A stretch of 64,000 nucleotides of DNA, taken from contig JAIBCL010000021.1 of NCBI GenBank assembly GCA_019694165.1, positions 43,688 through 107,687 of the forward strand, in the 5' to 3' direction. Below, piece by piece: positions 22,903 through 32,535 of this stretch. A program made the translations under genes and the position numbers. Numbering within the stretch: the first letter of the stretch is position 1; every line of letters begins with the position of its first letter. Source of the stretch: Verrucomicrobiaceae bacterium (lineage in GTDB: Bacteria > Verrucomicrobiota > Verrucomicrobiia > Verrucomicrobiales > Verrucomicrobiaceae). The notes under the pieces are model-generated. The model had not been told where the DNA came from. It was given only the letters and a program-made list of their open reading frames with translations, and searched no databases.

Positions 22903-24204
22903 TCACCCCGCTGGTGCCGCCCAGTGCCCGCGGTATTCGCGCTTCAGCAGCTTCGATGCATCGGCATCGCCGATGATCTGCTCCCGCACCGGATCAAACA
23001 CCAACGCGCGGCGCGTGCGGGCGGCGATGTTGCCCAGATGGCAGAGCGAGGTCGAGAGATGGTTTGTTGCGATGCCCGCATTCAGCTTTGCGCCGGTGCG
23101 GATGGCATCGAAGAAATTCGCGTGATGCGCGGCGAGATCAGGCCCCGAAGGCGGCTTGATCTCCTCGACGAGCTTGTTGCGCTTCCCGAAAACCTGCCAG
23201 CCCTTTGCCTTGCCGCCGATCACCATGCCCTCGGTGCCATACCATGCGCAGCCGTTTTCGTGCCCCTCCTGCACATAGGGGCTCCAGTCGCGCTGCTCGT
23301 AGATGAGCTGCTTCGTTCTGCCCGCGTCGTCATACTCAAAGGCGCAGTAAAGAGTGTCCGGCCACTCCTGATCGTCGTCGAAGAAGAGCTTGCTGCCCTG
23401 GCCGATGATACGGTTCGGATGCTGCTCGACGCCGAGGCCCCAGCGGGCGATGTCGATGTCGTGCACGCCGTCGTTGCCGAAGTCACCCGCGCCAAAGTGG
23501 TGAAACCAGCGCCAGTGCGCGGGATGATAGGTGCTCTTGAACGGCACCTTGGGCACCGGGCCGAGCCATAGTTCGTAGTCCAGCTCCGGCGGCGGTTCGG
23601 TCGCGGGTTTGTGGCCGTGATTCACACGAAGCTGGCTGTTCCACGCCTTCGCCACCAGGATGTCGCCGATGATGCCGCCGCGCAGCTTCTCGACGATGCC
23701 GATGATGTGCGCCGTGCTGCGGCTCTGCGTGCCGACCTGCATCGCCACCTTGTTCCGAGCCGCGGCTTCGATCATGAGACGGCCTTCCCGCAAGTTGTGC
23801 GAGCACGGCTTCTCCACATACACATGCTTCCCGGCATTCGCCGCGAGGATGGCGCCCGGCGCATGCCAGTGATCCGGCGTGGCCATCAGCACCGCCTGCA
23901 CGGCGTTGTCGTCCAGCACACGGCGCATGTCGGCGGTCACCCGCGGAGACTGGCCCGTGAGTTCTTTGACGAGCTTCGCGCCCTTTTCCGCGCGCGATGA
24001 ATCCGCATCGCACACCCACGAGACGATCACATCACTGCGCCTGCACATCGTCTTGATATGATTCGTGCCCATGCCGCCTGGTCCGATGAAGGCGAGGTTG
24101 ATCTTGTCTCCGGCGGATTCAGCACTCGCGAGCGACGGCAGCGCGACGGATGCGGCAGCGCAAGCACTGTGACGGATGAATTGACGACGGGTACGCGGGT
24201 TCAT
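22903..24204 (-). CDS. Gfo/Idh/MocA-family oxidoreductase, Tat-exported
   Basis: A 433-residue protein from the ATG at 24204. It starts with a twin-arginine signal (RRQFIRHSACAAASVALPS), then a Rossmann motif GPGGMGTNHIK, the family motif EKPCSHNLREG (the EKP motif with the catalytic Lys) and a C-terminal beta domain. Members oxidise or reduce sugars and cyclitols with NAD(P). Export by Tat implies a folded periplasmic enzyme with bound cofactor, common in Verrucomicrobiota and Planctomycetota. It lies upstream of the aldolase and may share its transcript, which would suggest a sugar-catabolic pair (inference). Confidence 0.92.
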   Translation of the reverse strand: MNPRTRRQFIRHSACAAASVALPSLASAESAGDKINLAFIGPGGMGTNHIKTMCRRSDVIVSWVCDADSSRAEKGAKLVKELTGQSPRVTADMRRVLDDNAVQAVLMATPDHWHAPGAILAANAGKHVYVEKPCSHNLREGRLMIEAAARNKVAMQVGTQSRSTAHIIGIVEKLRGGIIGDILVAKAWNSQLRVNHGHKPATEPPPELDYELWLGPVPKVPFKSTYHPAHWRWFHHFGAGDFGNDGVHDIDIARWGLGVEQHPNRIIGQGSKLFFDDDQEWPDTLYCAFEYDDAGRTKQLIYEQRDWSPYVQEGHENGCAWYGTEGMVIGGKAKGWQVFGKRNKLVEEIKPPSGPDLAAHHANFFDAIRTGAKLNAGIATNHLSTSLCHLGNIAARTRRALVFDPVREQIIGDADASKLLKREYRGHWAAPAG

Positions 24205-24374
24205 GATCGGTGCACGGATTGCATGGCCCGATGCATAAGCACGAGACTGGCAAAACTTTTCATCGACGCCAGACCCAACACACAAAAGCCCACGGGGAGG
24301 CCCTGCGGGTGAATCATTGCACGGGGAGCGCGCAGCCGGTCATCTGTCCCAGGGGTGCCGGGCACGAGCCGCCG

Positions 24375-25163
24375 TCAGTAGAAATACCTCACGGTCCTGC
24401 CGTTGATCTTGGCCGATGTCGAGCTTTCGCCGGAACTGCCATGCATCGTCTCGATCTCGTCACCTTGGCCCGACCAAGTCACGCCTGCGAGCCTGTTTGT
24501 TCTCGGCGGCCCGGCTTTGGCTTGGACGACCGCATCCTTCACCCACTCCTGACCGATTCCAAACACGACGTGATTCGCAAACGTCCGCCCGTCCTTCGTC
24601 GCCTCCTCCCACGCCATGCGTGGATCGACTTCCGCGAGGTTCGTGAAGATCGTGTCCACGACCTGCCACTCGCCCTGCCACCTCGGGTTCTCCAGCAAGG
24701 CGCGCAAGGCATGATGGCTCGTCTTCTTCATCGACTCGAGCAGCCGCACCAGGAGCGTCGTCGCATTCGGTCCGTCCAGCTTCATCGCGAGCGACACCGC
24801 GCGACAGGGATCGACCGCAGCCAGTTTCATCAGCGCCTGCACCTCGCGGTCGATGTCTTTGTCTCCAGACTTCCGGGCCGCCTCCCAGTCGGCCAGAAAC
24901 CGTGCTTCCAGTTCATCGGCTGAGCCGGCGGCCGGAGCCGATGCAACCGGACTCCCCGCAGCCGCGCCGGCGCTGGCAGCAAGAGGCCGATCCGCCGCCC
25001 GTGCGGCTTCCGCCCTCGAGTCCGCTTTCGATGCCGCCGTCCCTTTCTCAGGCAGCGGACCAGTCCTCGATGCGAATGGCGCCAATGGCACCACACAGCC
25101 AAACACCAACCCGGCCGCGACCGAGAAGAGCGCAAGAATCCGGCGTGGGTACGTCAATGGCAT
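24375..25163 (-). CDS. Exported hypothetical protein
   Basis: A 262-residue protein from the ATG at 25163. An N-terminal hydrophobic segment (ILALFSVAAGLVFGCVVPLAPF) may be a signal anchor or a lipoprotein-like signal with a Cys. It is followed by an Ala-rich linker and helical repeats (about residues 80-200, with phrases such as AVSLAMKLDGPNATTLLVRLLESM) that resemble short alpha-solenoid repeats. I do not recognise a family. It ends 170 bp from the oxidoreductase start on the same strand. Confidence 0.65.
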   Translation of the reverse strand: MPLTYPRRILALFSVAAGLVFGCVVPLAPFASRTGPLPEKGTAASKADSRAEAARAADRPLAASAGAAAGSPVASAPAAGSADELEARFLADWEAARKSGDKDIDREVQALMKLAAVDPCRAVSLAMKLDGPNATTLLVRLLESMKKTSHHALRALLENPRWQGEWQVVDTIFTNLAEVDPRMAWEEATKDGRTFANHVVFGIGQEWVKDAVVQAKAGPPRTNRLAGVTWSGQGDEIETMHGSSGESSTSAKINGRTVRYFY

Positions 25164-25226
25164 GCCGGCGCCAAACGACCAAAACAGAGCAGACGCGCGC
25201 AATGGCGAATTGCGACAGGTAGTGTC

Positions 25227-25457
25227 CTAATTTGAATCGGACTTTGTTCCGTCCCCGAGAACTCCATCAACAAACTTGGCGACTTCTCCCTTCTTGTAGT
25301 CGGAATTGTGGGGGCAGGCCGCCGTGTGAAAGCTCAACCCGACTTTAGCGGCAGCCTGTGCCGACGCTTTGCCGCGTTGGTCAATAATGACACGGTGTTC
25401 GTGTCCGCAAAACGGACATGATTCGGTCGCGTATTCTTCTCTCTTGGATCGTTTCAT
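25227..25457 (-). CDS. Small putative zinc-binding protein
   Basis: A 76-residue protein with CPFCGHEHRV near the N-terminus and H-x3-CPH further on, enough Cys/His residues for one zinc site. The rest is charged. It is the last of three closely spaced genes (25227-26098) with gaps of 3 bp and a 4-bp overlap. The function is unknown. Confidence 0.65.
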   Translation of the reverse strand: MKRSKREEYATESCPFCGHEHRVIIDQRGKASAQAAAKVGLSFHTAACPHNSDYKKGEVAKFVDGVLGDGTKSDSN

Positions 25458-25460
25458 AAG

Positions 25461-25757
25461 TCATTTCTGTGCGCCGCTGGCTATGGCGGCTTGAACCGCT
25501 TCTCGCGGAGAATTGATTGGCGGCACACTGAGCACGGCGAGGTATTCAACCTCGCCGTTTTCATCCCTGTATGCCCATGCAAATGCCTTGTCTGCCTTCG
25601 GATGGCCGGACAGGGTGAATATCTCGACGTTGCCCTTCCAGACGGTTTTCCCGTCCATCATCTCATGGACAAGCCCCGCGCTGGCGTGTTGAGCCTTGCA
25701 ATTGTGCATGGCTTCAACCGCTCGCGTGAGGCTTTCGAGACTGCCGGGAGTGCTCAT
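25461..25757 (-). CDS. Small uncharacterised protein (GHPKA family)
   Basis: A 98-residue soluble protein. The pattern VWKGNVEIFTLSGHPKADKAFAWAY, then VLSVPPINSPREAVQAAI, matches, from memory, a widespread but uncharacterised bacterial family of about 95 residues often found in accessory loci. Its start overlaps the upstream gene's stop in ATGA, so expression is coupled. No catalytic residues are evident. Confidence 0.7.
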   Translation of the reverse strand: MSTPGSLESLTRAVEAMHNCKAQHASAGLVHEMMDGKTVWKGNVEIFTLSGHPKADKAFAWAYRDENGEVEYLAVLSVPPINSPREAVQAAIASGAQK

Positions 25758-26098
25758 GCCTCTATCATGTCCACGAGATCAGCAACCGTCCAGTGAGTAT
25801 CTGCGACGCCCGCCGCCATTGCTGGAGTCATGCGGACAGTTCCTTGCGACAAACCGCACCTCCTGCAGGGCTTGCGCATGAAGACATTGGAGTGGATTCC
25901 CACAGATTTAGGACTCCACAGATTGAATTCCAGATTCATTCCATCTGCGGAACCCTGAACCTTGTGGGACAACCCAGAAGCACCAGACTCAGAGAGGCAT
26001 TTCATGCGTAACCCCTGCACCTCCTGCGTCAGGTCGCGCACCTTCCTGGCCTGTAGCCGCGAAATAATCAGAAACTCACTCGCGTTGTGCGGTGGCAT
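25754..26098 (-). CDS. Small protein with helical N-terminus and Cys-rich C-terminus
   Basis: A 114-residue protein from the ATG at 26098. That start shares the palindromic CATG with the sulfatase start on the other strand (26097), so the two genes are truly back to back. A helix (SEFLIISRLQARKVRDLTQEVQGLRMK) leads to a CRRCG motif and the tail RMTPAMAAGVADTHWTVADL. This tail resembles, from memory, a motif common in small proteins annotated near insertion elements. The role is unknown. Confidence 0.6.
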   Translation of the reverse strand: MPPHNASEFLIISRLQARKVRDLTQEVQGLRMKCLSESGASGLSHKVQGSADGMNLEFNLWSPKSVGIHSNVFMRKPCRRCGLSQGTVRMTPAMAAGVADTHWTVADLVDMIEA

Positions 26099-27680
26099 GA
26101 AGTCCGCAGTCCTCACTACTCTCACTCTGTTCTTGGTTTCGTCTTCCTTCGCCGATCTGTCGGGAAAGCGACCGAACGTGCTCTTCATCCTCACCGACGA
26201 CCAGGGCTACGGCGATGTCTCCGCTCATGGGAATCCGGTCTTGAAGACGCCAAATTATGACAAGGTCCGCTCCGAGAGCGTTCGCTTCACGAACTTCTTC
26301 GTCAGCCCCACATGCTCTCCCACGCGCAGCGCGCTGCTCACGGGCCGTCATGAGTTTCGCAACGGCATCACCCACACCATTCTCGAGCGTGAGCGCATGA
26401 CGCTGAAGGCCACGACGCTGGCCCAGGTGCTCAAGGGCGCGGGCTACACGACGGCGATCTTCGGCAAATGGCACCTCGGCGACGAGGACGAATATCAGCC
26501 CGGCAGACGCGGCTTTGACGAGGTCTTCATCCACGGCGCAGGCGGCATCGGCCAGACGTATCCGGGAAGCTGCGGCGATGCTCCGGGGAACAAATACTTC
26601 GACCCCGCCATCCTGCACAACGGCACCTTTGAAAAGACGAAAGGCTATTGCACGGACATCTTTTTCGCGCAGGCGACCAGATGGCTCGAATCGAAGAAAG
26701 GTGGCGCGCCGTTCTACTGCTACATCGCCACGAACGCGCCGCACGGCCCCTACATCGCGAAGCCGGAGGACAGGGCGCTCTATGAGGGAAAAGGTCTGGG
26801 CACGGACACGGAGAACTTCTTCGGCATGATCCACAACATCGATCAGAACGTGGGGCGGCTGATGGCGAAACTCGACGAATGGGGCATCGCAAAAAACACG
26901 CTCGTGGTGATGATGAATGACAACGGAGGCACCGCCGGCGTGAAGGTGTTCAATGCAGGAATGCACGGCAACAAGGGAAGCCCCTGGATCGGCGGCACGC
27001 GCGCGTTCTCCTTCTGGCGCTGGCCCGGCACGCTCACGCCGGGTGATTGCGGCGCGCTGACCGCGCACATCGACTTTTTCAAAACCATCTCAGGTCTCGC
27101 CGGCGTCAAGCTCACGCCCGAACTCGAAGCTCAAAGCGCCGAGGGCCGCAGCCTGCTGCCGCTGCTGGAGAATCCGCTCGCGCCGTGGGATGACCGCTTC
27201 CTGTTCCATCACACCGGCCGGTGGCCGAAAGGATCCAACCCCGGCAATGCGAAGCTCAACAACTGTGCCGTGCGCAACACGCGATACACGCTCGTGAGCG
27301 AAGCAGGAGGCGCACGGGCCGCCAAGGCAAAAGCGAAGGGCAAGGCGAAGAACGCCGACGCCGCTCCCGTGGCCGCCGGGCCGAAGTGGCAGCTCTTCGA
27401 CGTCATCGCCGATCCCGGCCAGACGAGGGACATCGCCGCGGAGAAGCCCGATGTGGTGGAGAAACTCAAGGCCGCGTATGACAAATGGTGGGCTTCGCTG
27501 AAAGGCCAGTACGACGTGAACGAAAACGTCATCGGCCCGAAGCTCAACCCCTTCGCGGAGCGCTACTGGAAGCAGTTCGGCGGCGGCCCCACCGAGCAGG
27601 ACTACAAGCGGATGGATCCGGAGAAAGCGATGTCCTTCGAGGCCGGGCGAGTGAAGGCCGCGGCCGCGCCGAAGGAGTAG
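26097..27680 (+). CDS. Arylsulfatase-type sulfatase
   Basis: A 527-residue exported sulfatase (signal peptide residues 1-19). It has NVLFILTDDQGYGD (metal-binding Asp pair, residues 27-40) and the activation motif CSPTR (residues 73-77), whose Cys is converted to formylglycine by a separate enzyme. FGKWHLGD and the DNGG region are also present. It hydrolyses sulfate esters, probably on polysaccharides. A Lys/Ala-rich insert (about residues 405-425) is unusual. Sulfatases are abundant in Verrucomicrobiota. It faces a divergent small-protein operon with overlapping start codons. Confidence 0.95.
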   Translation: MKSAVLTTLTLFLVSSSFADLSGKRPNVLFILTDDQGYGDVSAHGNPVLKTPNYDKVRSESVRFTNFFVSPTCSPTRSALLTGRHEFRNGITHTILERERMTLKATTLAQVLKGAGYTTAIFGKWHLGDEDEYQPGRRGFDEVFIHGAGGIGQTYPGSCGDAPGNKYFDPAILHNGTFEKTKGYCTDIFFAQATRWLESKKGGAPFYCYIATNAPHGPYIAKPEDRALYEGKGLGTDTENFFGMIHNIDQNVGRLMAKLDEWGIAKNTLVVMMNDNGGTAGVKVFNAGMHGNKGSPWIGGTRAFSFWRWPGTLTPGDCGALTAHIDFFKTISGLAGVKLTPELEAQSAEGRSLLPLLENPLAPWDDRFLFHHTGRWPKGSNPGNAKLNNCAVRNTRYTLVSEAGGARAAKAKAKGKAKNADAAPVAAGPKWQLFDVIADPGQTRDIAAEKPDVVEKLKAAYDKWWASLKGQYDVNENVIGPKLNPFAERYWKQFGGGPTEQDYKRMDPEKAMSFEAGRVKAAAAPKE

Positions 27681-27756
27681 CGGAAGACCGGACCGGCGCA
27701 AAAAGAACCTCATCGTTCCGGCTGCGCCGGGCCGCCGTCAGCGTATCGTCCGCGCC

Positions 27757-28905
27757 ATGCATTTCCTTCTGCGTCTGCTCCACGCCCTGGTTTTCTTCGC
27801 CCTGCTGATGCCGTGCTCCCATCCAGCGGCGCATGCGGCGGCGGCTGATGACGATCCGCCCGAGTCCCCCCAGGTCCATGCAGATCACCGCGTCACTTTC
27901 CGGCTCGACGCTCCGCGCGCGGACTCGGTGAAGCTCCGCGGCATCACGCGCGCGCAGCTCGACATGAAACGCGGGAAGCGCGGTGTGTGGTCGGTGACCG
28001 TGGAGCCTCTGAAGCCCGGCCTCTATGAGTACAGCTTCGTCGTCGATGGCGAACCCATCCTCGACCCAAGCAACCGGCAGATCAAACCGGAACAAAACCC
28101 GGACTCAAGCCTGCTTGAGATTCCCTCAAACTCGCCGCTCTTCTACCAGTGGCGCGACGTGCCGCACGGCGCGGTGCACATCCACGACTACTTCTCCGCG
28201 CCGCTCAAGCGCGTGCGGGCGATGCGTGTCTATACGCCGCCGGGCTATGACGAGTCCGCCGGCCGCCGCTTTCCCGTGCTCTACCTCCTGCACGGCACCG
28301 GCGACACGGAGGCCACATGGACCGAGTTCGGCCGCGCGCATTACATCATCGACAACCTTCTCTCGGAAAACAAATGCGTGCCCATGCTCCTCGTGATGCT
28401 CGACGGCCACGCCGATCTTCAGGAGGAGGAAGGCATCCACCGCGCGAATCTCGAGAAGTTCGACGCGGACCTCATCCAGTCCGCCGTCCCCTTCGTGGAC
28501 AAGACCTACCGCACCGTCGCCACGGCGGACGGCCGCGCCATCTGCGGGCTTTCCATGGGCGGCTTTCAATCCCTCTACACCGGCATGAATCACCCCGACC
28601 AGTTCGCCTGGCTCGGCGCGATGAGCGCCTTCCTGCCCGACGCCGCGAAGCTGTGCGCGCCCGCCTTCGCCGATCCGAAGTTCCTCAACGACCACCTGCG
28701 CATCTTCTGGCACTCCATCGGCAAGGACGACTATCTCTTCAAAGAGTACGCGAAATTCGACAAGCTGCTCGAGAAGCACGGCATCCTCCGCGACTTCCAC
28801 ATCACCGCGGGCGAGCACTCATGGACTGTCTGGCGGCAATACCTCGCCGACTTTGCCCCGCTTCTCTTCCGCGAAACGAAGCAGGAACGTCACGCAGGCG
28901 GCTGA
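27757..28905 (+). CDS. Secreted CE1-type esterase with N-terminal CBM48-like domain
   Basis: A 382-residue protein with a signal peptide (about residues 1-30), an Ig-like or CBM48-like domain (about 40-105, with GVWSVTVEPLKPGLYEYSF) and an alpha/beta hydrolase domain. The nucleophile elbow is GLSMGG (Ser266), an Asp is available downstream, and the catalytic His is likely in AGEHSWTVW. The domain order matches xylanase-linked feruloyl and acetyl esterases. It probably deacylates plant or algal polysaccharides outside the cytoplasm. Confidence 0.88.
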   Translation: MHFLLRLLHALVFFALLMPCSHPAAHAAAADDDPPESPQVHADHRVTFRLDAPRADSVKLRGITRAQLDMKRGKRGVWSVTVEPLKPGLYEYSFVVDGEPILDPSNRQIKPEQNPDSSLLEIPSNSPLFYQWRDVPHGAVHIHDYFSAPLKRVRAMRVYTPPGYDESAGRRFPVLYLLHGTGDTEATWTEFGRAHYIIDNLLSENKCVPMLLVMLDGHADLQEEEGIHRANLEKFDADLIQSAVPFVDKTYRTVATADGRAICGLSMGGFQSLYTGMNHPDQFAWLGAMSAFLPDAAKLCAPAFADPKFLNDHLRIFWHSIGKDDYLFKEYAKFDKLLEKHGILRDFHITAGEHSWTVWRQYLADFAPLLFRETKQERHAGG

Positions 28906-28989
28906 GCCCTTCGGGACGCAGGCCGGGCGTCGCCTTTGCCGCGGCCGGCAATGCCGAACAAAAGGTCGCGTGGCAGGTCGGAATGCGGC

Positions 28990-29886
28990 ATGGTTGCCGC
29001 GATGTTGGCAGCAAGAAGTGGAACCGGGCATTTGCCGCGCTCACCGGGCGTTCTGGTGGCGCTGCTGTTGCTCGCAGGTGATGCGGGCGCGCACGGCACG
29101 CTCGATGAGGCGACGGCGATGTTCGACCGCGAGATCTCCGCGCGACCGGCGGATCCCACTCCTCACATCAGGCGGGCGGCGGTCATGCTCGAAAACGGCT
29201 GCTGGCAGACGGCGCTGGCAGACATCGAGCTGGCCGTGCGCAAAGGGGCCGGGCGCGCCGAGCTTGATCTCTTGAGCGCGCGTGCGCTGGCAGCCGCGCG
29301 GCAGCCCGGCATGGCGATGGCGTTGCTCGACGACTTTGTCTCCGCGCATCCTGCACACGCCGCGGCACTGCTCACGCGGGCGCGCCTCGCGCGGGAACTT
29401 GGTCAGCCGGAGAAGGCGATCGCGGATTTTCGCGCAGCGCTGTCTTGCTCGAAAAATCCAGAGCCCGATCTCTACATCGAACTCGCCGCCCTGCTGCACG
29501 AACAACGGCGCTCCGATGAAGCGGTCGCCGCGCTCTCGCAAGGCATGGAGCAACCCCGTCCTCCGGCCTCGCTGGCGATCAAGGCCATCGAAATCCAGAT
29601 GGCCGAGGGCCGTATCGACGACGCCCTGAAAGTCATCGACACGATGCAGTCCCTCTCGCCCCGCCTTGAACCATGGATGGCAAGGCGGGCTTCGATCCTG
29701 GCGCAAGCGGGACGCCACGACGAGGCGCGTGAAGCCTGGCTGCTTCTCAAAACGCATCTCGAAAAACTGCCGGAACACGAGCGCGGCTCGCACGCCATGA
29801 GCATGATCGCGCTTCAAGCGGCACAGGCTCTTCGCCCGCCGGCACGCCGTGACATCAGCGCTACAAACCCAATCAACCGGCCATGA
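28990..29886 (+). CDS. Exported TPR-repeat protein
   Basis: About 298 residues from the ATG at 28990; in-frame starts from 28936 make the N-terminus uncertain. A signal-like helix (GVLVALLLLAGDAGAHG) is followed by helical repeats with TPR spacing, such as ARLARELGQPEKAIADFRAAL and EIQMAEGRIDDALKVI. It probably serves as a protein-interaction scaffold in the periplasm. The stop overlaps the next start in ATGA, which couples it to the metallophosphoesterase gene. Confidence 0.72.
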   Translation: MVAAMLAARSGTGHLPRSPGVLVALLLLAGDAGAHGTLDEATAMFDREISARPADPTPHIRRAAVMLENGCWQTALADIELAVRKGAGRAELDLLSARALAAARQPGMAMALLDDFVSAHPAHAAALLTRARLARELGQPEKAIADFRAALSCSKNPEPDLYIELAALLHEQRRSDEAVAALSQGMEQPRPPASLAIKAIEIQMAEGRIDDALKVIDTMQSLSPRLEPWMARRASILAQAGRHDEAREAWLLLKTHLEKLPEHERGSHAMSMIALQAAQALRPPARRDISATNPINRP

Positions 29887-32525
29887 AACGCATCCTGCTT
29901 TGCATCGCCTTGCTCTGCTCCGCTGTAAATGCGCAGGTGAGCTACACGGGACTCGAATACGTCGAGACCTTCGATGGCATGGGCGCGGCAGGCACCACTC
30001 CGCCGGCGGGCTGGTCGTTCCTCGGAGCGCTCGGCGGAGGCAATGGCACGTGGACAAATGCGACCGGCATTCCCGCAGCGAGCATCGGCGGCGGCACGCT
30101 GAACAACACGCTCACCGCCACGACTTCGTTCTCGGTCAGCAGCAACACATCGGGCTACAATTTCGCACTCGCCGCTTCACCGGCGGATCGCGCGCTCGGC
30201 AGCTCGCCCACCTCAGGCCAGGGTGTGATCTGGCAGCTCGCTCTGGTGAACAACAGCGGCTCCGCCGTCGGCACCATCCGGCTCGGCTACGACATCCGCC
30301 GCTTCACCGCATCCACCACGGCAAATCAATTGCCGGGCTACTGGCTCTTCGTCAGCACCGACGGCGGCAGCACATGGTCGAATGTGGGCGCGTTGAATCC
30401 TGCATTATCCAGTGCTGCTGTGAATGTGCCGAACACGACCGGCATCACGTCGGTGTCGAATGCCGTCATCCCCCTGCCCTCGCCGTGGACCACGGGTGCG
30501 ACGCTGCTGCTGCGCTGGGTGGACGACAACGCAGCGGAGACCTCGCCCGATCAGGTGCTCGGCATCGACAACGTGCGCCTCAGCCAGCCGGCCGGGCAGC
30601 CGCCGACTGTCTCACTCACGGCTCCGTCTGACGGATCGGTTTTCATCGTCGGCGACACGATCAACTTCGCGGCGACCACGGCGGACACCGACGGCACGAT
30701 TGCAAAAGTGGCCTTCTTCGATGACTCCGCCTTGCTCGGTGAAGACAGCAGCGCGCCCTTTGGTTTTGCGTGGAGCGGCGCGACAAGCGGAACTCACGTC
30801 CTCACGGCGCGGGCGACGGACAACGACGGCAATGTGACCACGTCCACGGCGGTCAGTGTCATCGTCAATGCGACCGCCGGCAGCGGCACGCTAACGCGCG
30901 GGCCGTATCTCCAGAAAGCCGGACCCGCGCGTATGACGATCCGCTGGCGCAGCAGCCAGATCGTGATCGGGCGTGTGCGCTATGGCACCAGTGCCGGCAG
31001 TTTGAACCAAATCGCCGACGAAACCGCCGGCACCACCGAACACGTCGTCGAGTTGACCGGCCTGACCGCAGGCACCACCTATTTTTACAGCGTCGGTTCG
31101 GCGGCCGACACGCCGGCCGGCGGCATCGACTTCACCTTCACCACGCCGCCAGCTGCGGGCACGCCGGCAAACACGCGCATCTGGGTGCTGGGTGATGCAG
31201 GAACGGCAAACTCGAACCAAACCGCCGTACGCGATGCCTTCTATGCGTGGACCGCACCGCGCACGCCTGATCTCGTGCTGCAGCTCGGCGACAATGCCTA
31301 CAACACCGGCACCGATGCAGAATTCCAGGCCGCCGTCTTCGACATGTATGCGGCCATGCTGCGCAAGACTCCGTTCTGGTCCTGCCTCGGCAATCACGAG
31401 ACAGCGCAGGCGACGGCGTTTGTGGACACCTATCCGTATTTCGATCTGTACACATTCCCCACAGCGGGCGAATGCGGCGGCGTGGCATCGGGCACGGAGC
31501 ACTACTTCTCGTTCGATCACGGCAACATCCACTTCATCAGCCTCGACTCGATGACGGCCAGCCGCTCGCCTGCCGGCGCGATGGCCACATGGCTTCAGGC
31601 CGATCTCGCAAGCACCACGGCCACATGGATCGTGTGCTTTTTCCACCACCCGCCGTACACGAAAGGCTCGCACAACTCCGACAGCCTCAGCGACAGCGGT
31701 GGCGCGATGGTGGAGATGCGGCAGAACATCCTGCCGATCCTCGAGGCGGGCGGTGTCGATCTCGTGCTCTGCGGCCACAGCCATTGCTATGAGCGCTCGT
31801 ATCTGCTCGACGGGCACTACGGCTCCTCGACCACGCTCACGAGTGCGATGAAGAAGAACGCCGGCAATGGTCGCGAGGGCGCTGGCAATGGCGGCGCCTA
31901 CGTCAAGCCGCTCACCGGTCCGCGCGATCACTTCGGCGCAGTCTATGCCGTGGCAGGCTCGGCCGGGCAGATCAGCGGCGGCACGCTTGACCATCCCGCG
32001 CATTTTATCTCGCTGAACACGCTCGGCTCGCTCGTGCTCGATGTGAACGGCACGCGTCTCGACGCCACCTTTTTGCGCGAGACGGGCGCGACGCCCGACA
32101 CCTTCACGCTGATCAAGCAAGGCGCCGCCGACAGCGATGGCGATGGCGTGGCGGATGCGTTCGAAATCGCCCACGGCATGGATCGCTTCAATTCCGCCGA
32201 CGCCACGCTCGACACGGATCGTGACGGAAACAACGCGCGCGCCGAGTACCTCTTCGGCCTCGATCCCGCTGCGTCCGACCGCTACGGCTGGGCCACAGTC
32301 CGCAATCCGACGACCAGCCATGTGACCGTCTCCTACCCAACGCTGCCGCAGCGCACTTATCGCGTGCTGTGGAGCAGCGACCTCGTGAACTGGAGCACTG
32401 CGGCAGGACCAATCTCGGGCGACGGCACGAGCAAGCAATGGACCGACGACGGATCGGTGACCGGCTCACCTCCCTCGGCGACGACGAAGCGGTTTTATCG
32501 CGTGGAGGCGGCGAACGGGCCGTGA
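29883..32525 (+). CDS. Secreted purple acid phosphatase-like metallophosphoesterase
   Basis: An 880-residue secreted protein (signal peptide residues 1-18). Domains in order: a beta-rich N-terminal domain (about 20-235), an Ig-like domain (240-330), a fibronectin-like domain typical of purple acid phosphatases (335-425, with RGPYLQKAGPARMTIRW) and a metallophosphoesterase core with GDAGT, GDNAYNTG, GNHE and CGHSHCYER metal motifs. A thrombospondin-type Ca-binding segment follows (DSDGDGVADAFEIAHGMD), then a C-terminal beta domain. It likely releases phosphate from extracellular esters. Confidence 0.9.
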   Translation: MKRILLCIALLCSAVNAQVSYTGLEYVETFDGMGAAGTTPPAGWSFLGALGGGNGTWTNATGIPAASIGGGTLNNTLTATTSFSVSSNTSGYNFALAASPADRALGSSPTSGQGVIWQLALVNNSGSAVGTIRLGYDIRRFTASTTANQLPGYWLFVSTDGGSTWSNVGALNPALSSAAVNVPNTTGITSVSNAVIPLPSPWTTGATLLLRWVDDNAAETSPDQVLGIDNVRLSQPAGQPPTVSLTAPSDGSVFIVGDTINFAATTADTDGTIAKVAFFDDSALLGEDSSAPFGFAWSGATSGTHVLTARATDNDGNVTTSTAVSVIVNATAGSGTLTRGPYLQKAGPARMTIRWRSSQIVIGRVRYGTSAGSLNQIADETAGTTEHVVELTGLTAGTTYFYSVGSAADTPAGGIDFTFTTPPAAGTPANTRIWVLGDAGTANSNQTAVRDAFYAWTAPRTPDLVLQLGDNAYNTGTDAEFQAAVFDMYAAMLRKTPFWSCLGNHETAQATAFVDTYPYFDLYTFPTAGECGGVASGTEHYFSFDHGNIHFISLDSMTASRSPAGAMATWLQADLASTTATWIVCFFHHPPYTKGSHNSDSLSDSGGAMVEMRQNILPILEAGGVDLVLCGHSHCYERSYLLDGHYGSSTTLTSAMKKNAGNGREGAGNGGAYVKPLTGPRDHFGAVYAVAGSAGQISGGTLDHPAHFISLNTLGSLVLDVNGTRLDATFLRETGATPDTFTLIKQGAADSDGDGVADAFEIAHGMDRFNSADATLDTDRDGNNARAEYLFGLDPAASDRYGWATVRNPTTSHVTVSYPTLPQRTYRVLWSSDLVNWSTAAGPISGDGTSKQWTDDGSVTGSPPSATTKRFYRVEAANGP

Positions 32526-32535
32526 TTTGGCGCTC

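Noticed and set aside
24286..24374. Short gap considered as a riboswitch or small RNA
   Set aside because: No stable conserved structure could be recognised by eye.
29849..30631. A 260-residue plus-strand frame overlapping the start of the metallophosphoesterase gene
   Set aside because: It is His/Arg-rich and out of frame with a protein that has a clear signal peptide and domains.
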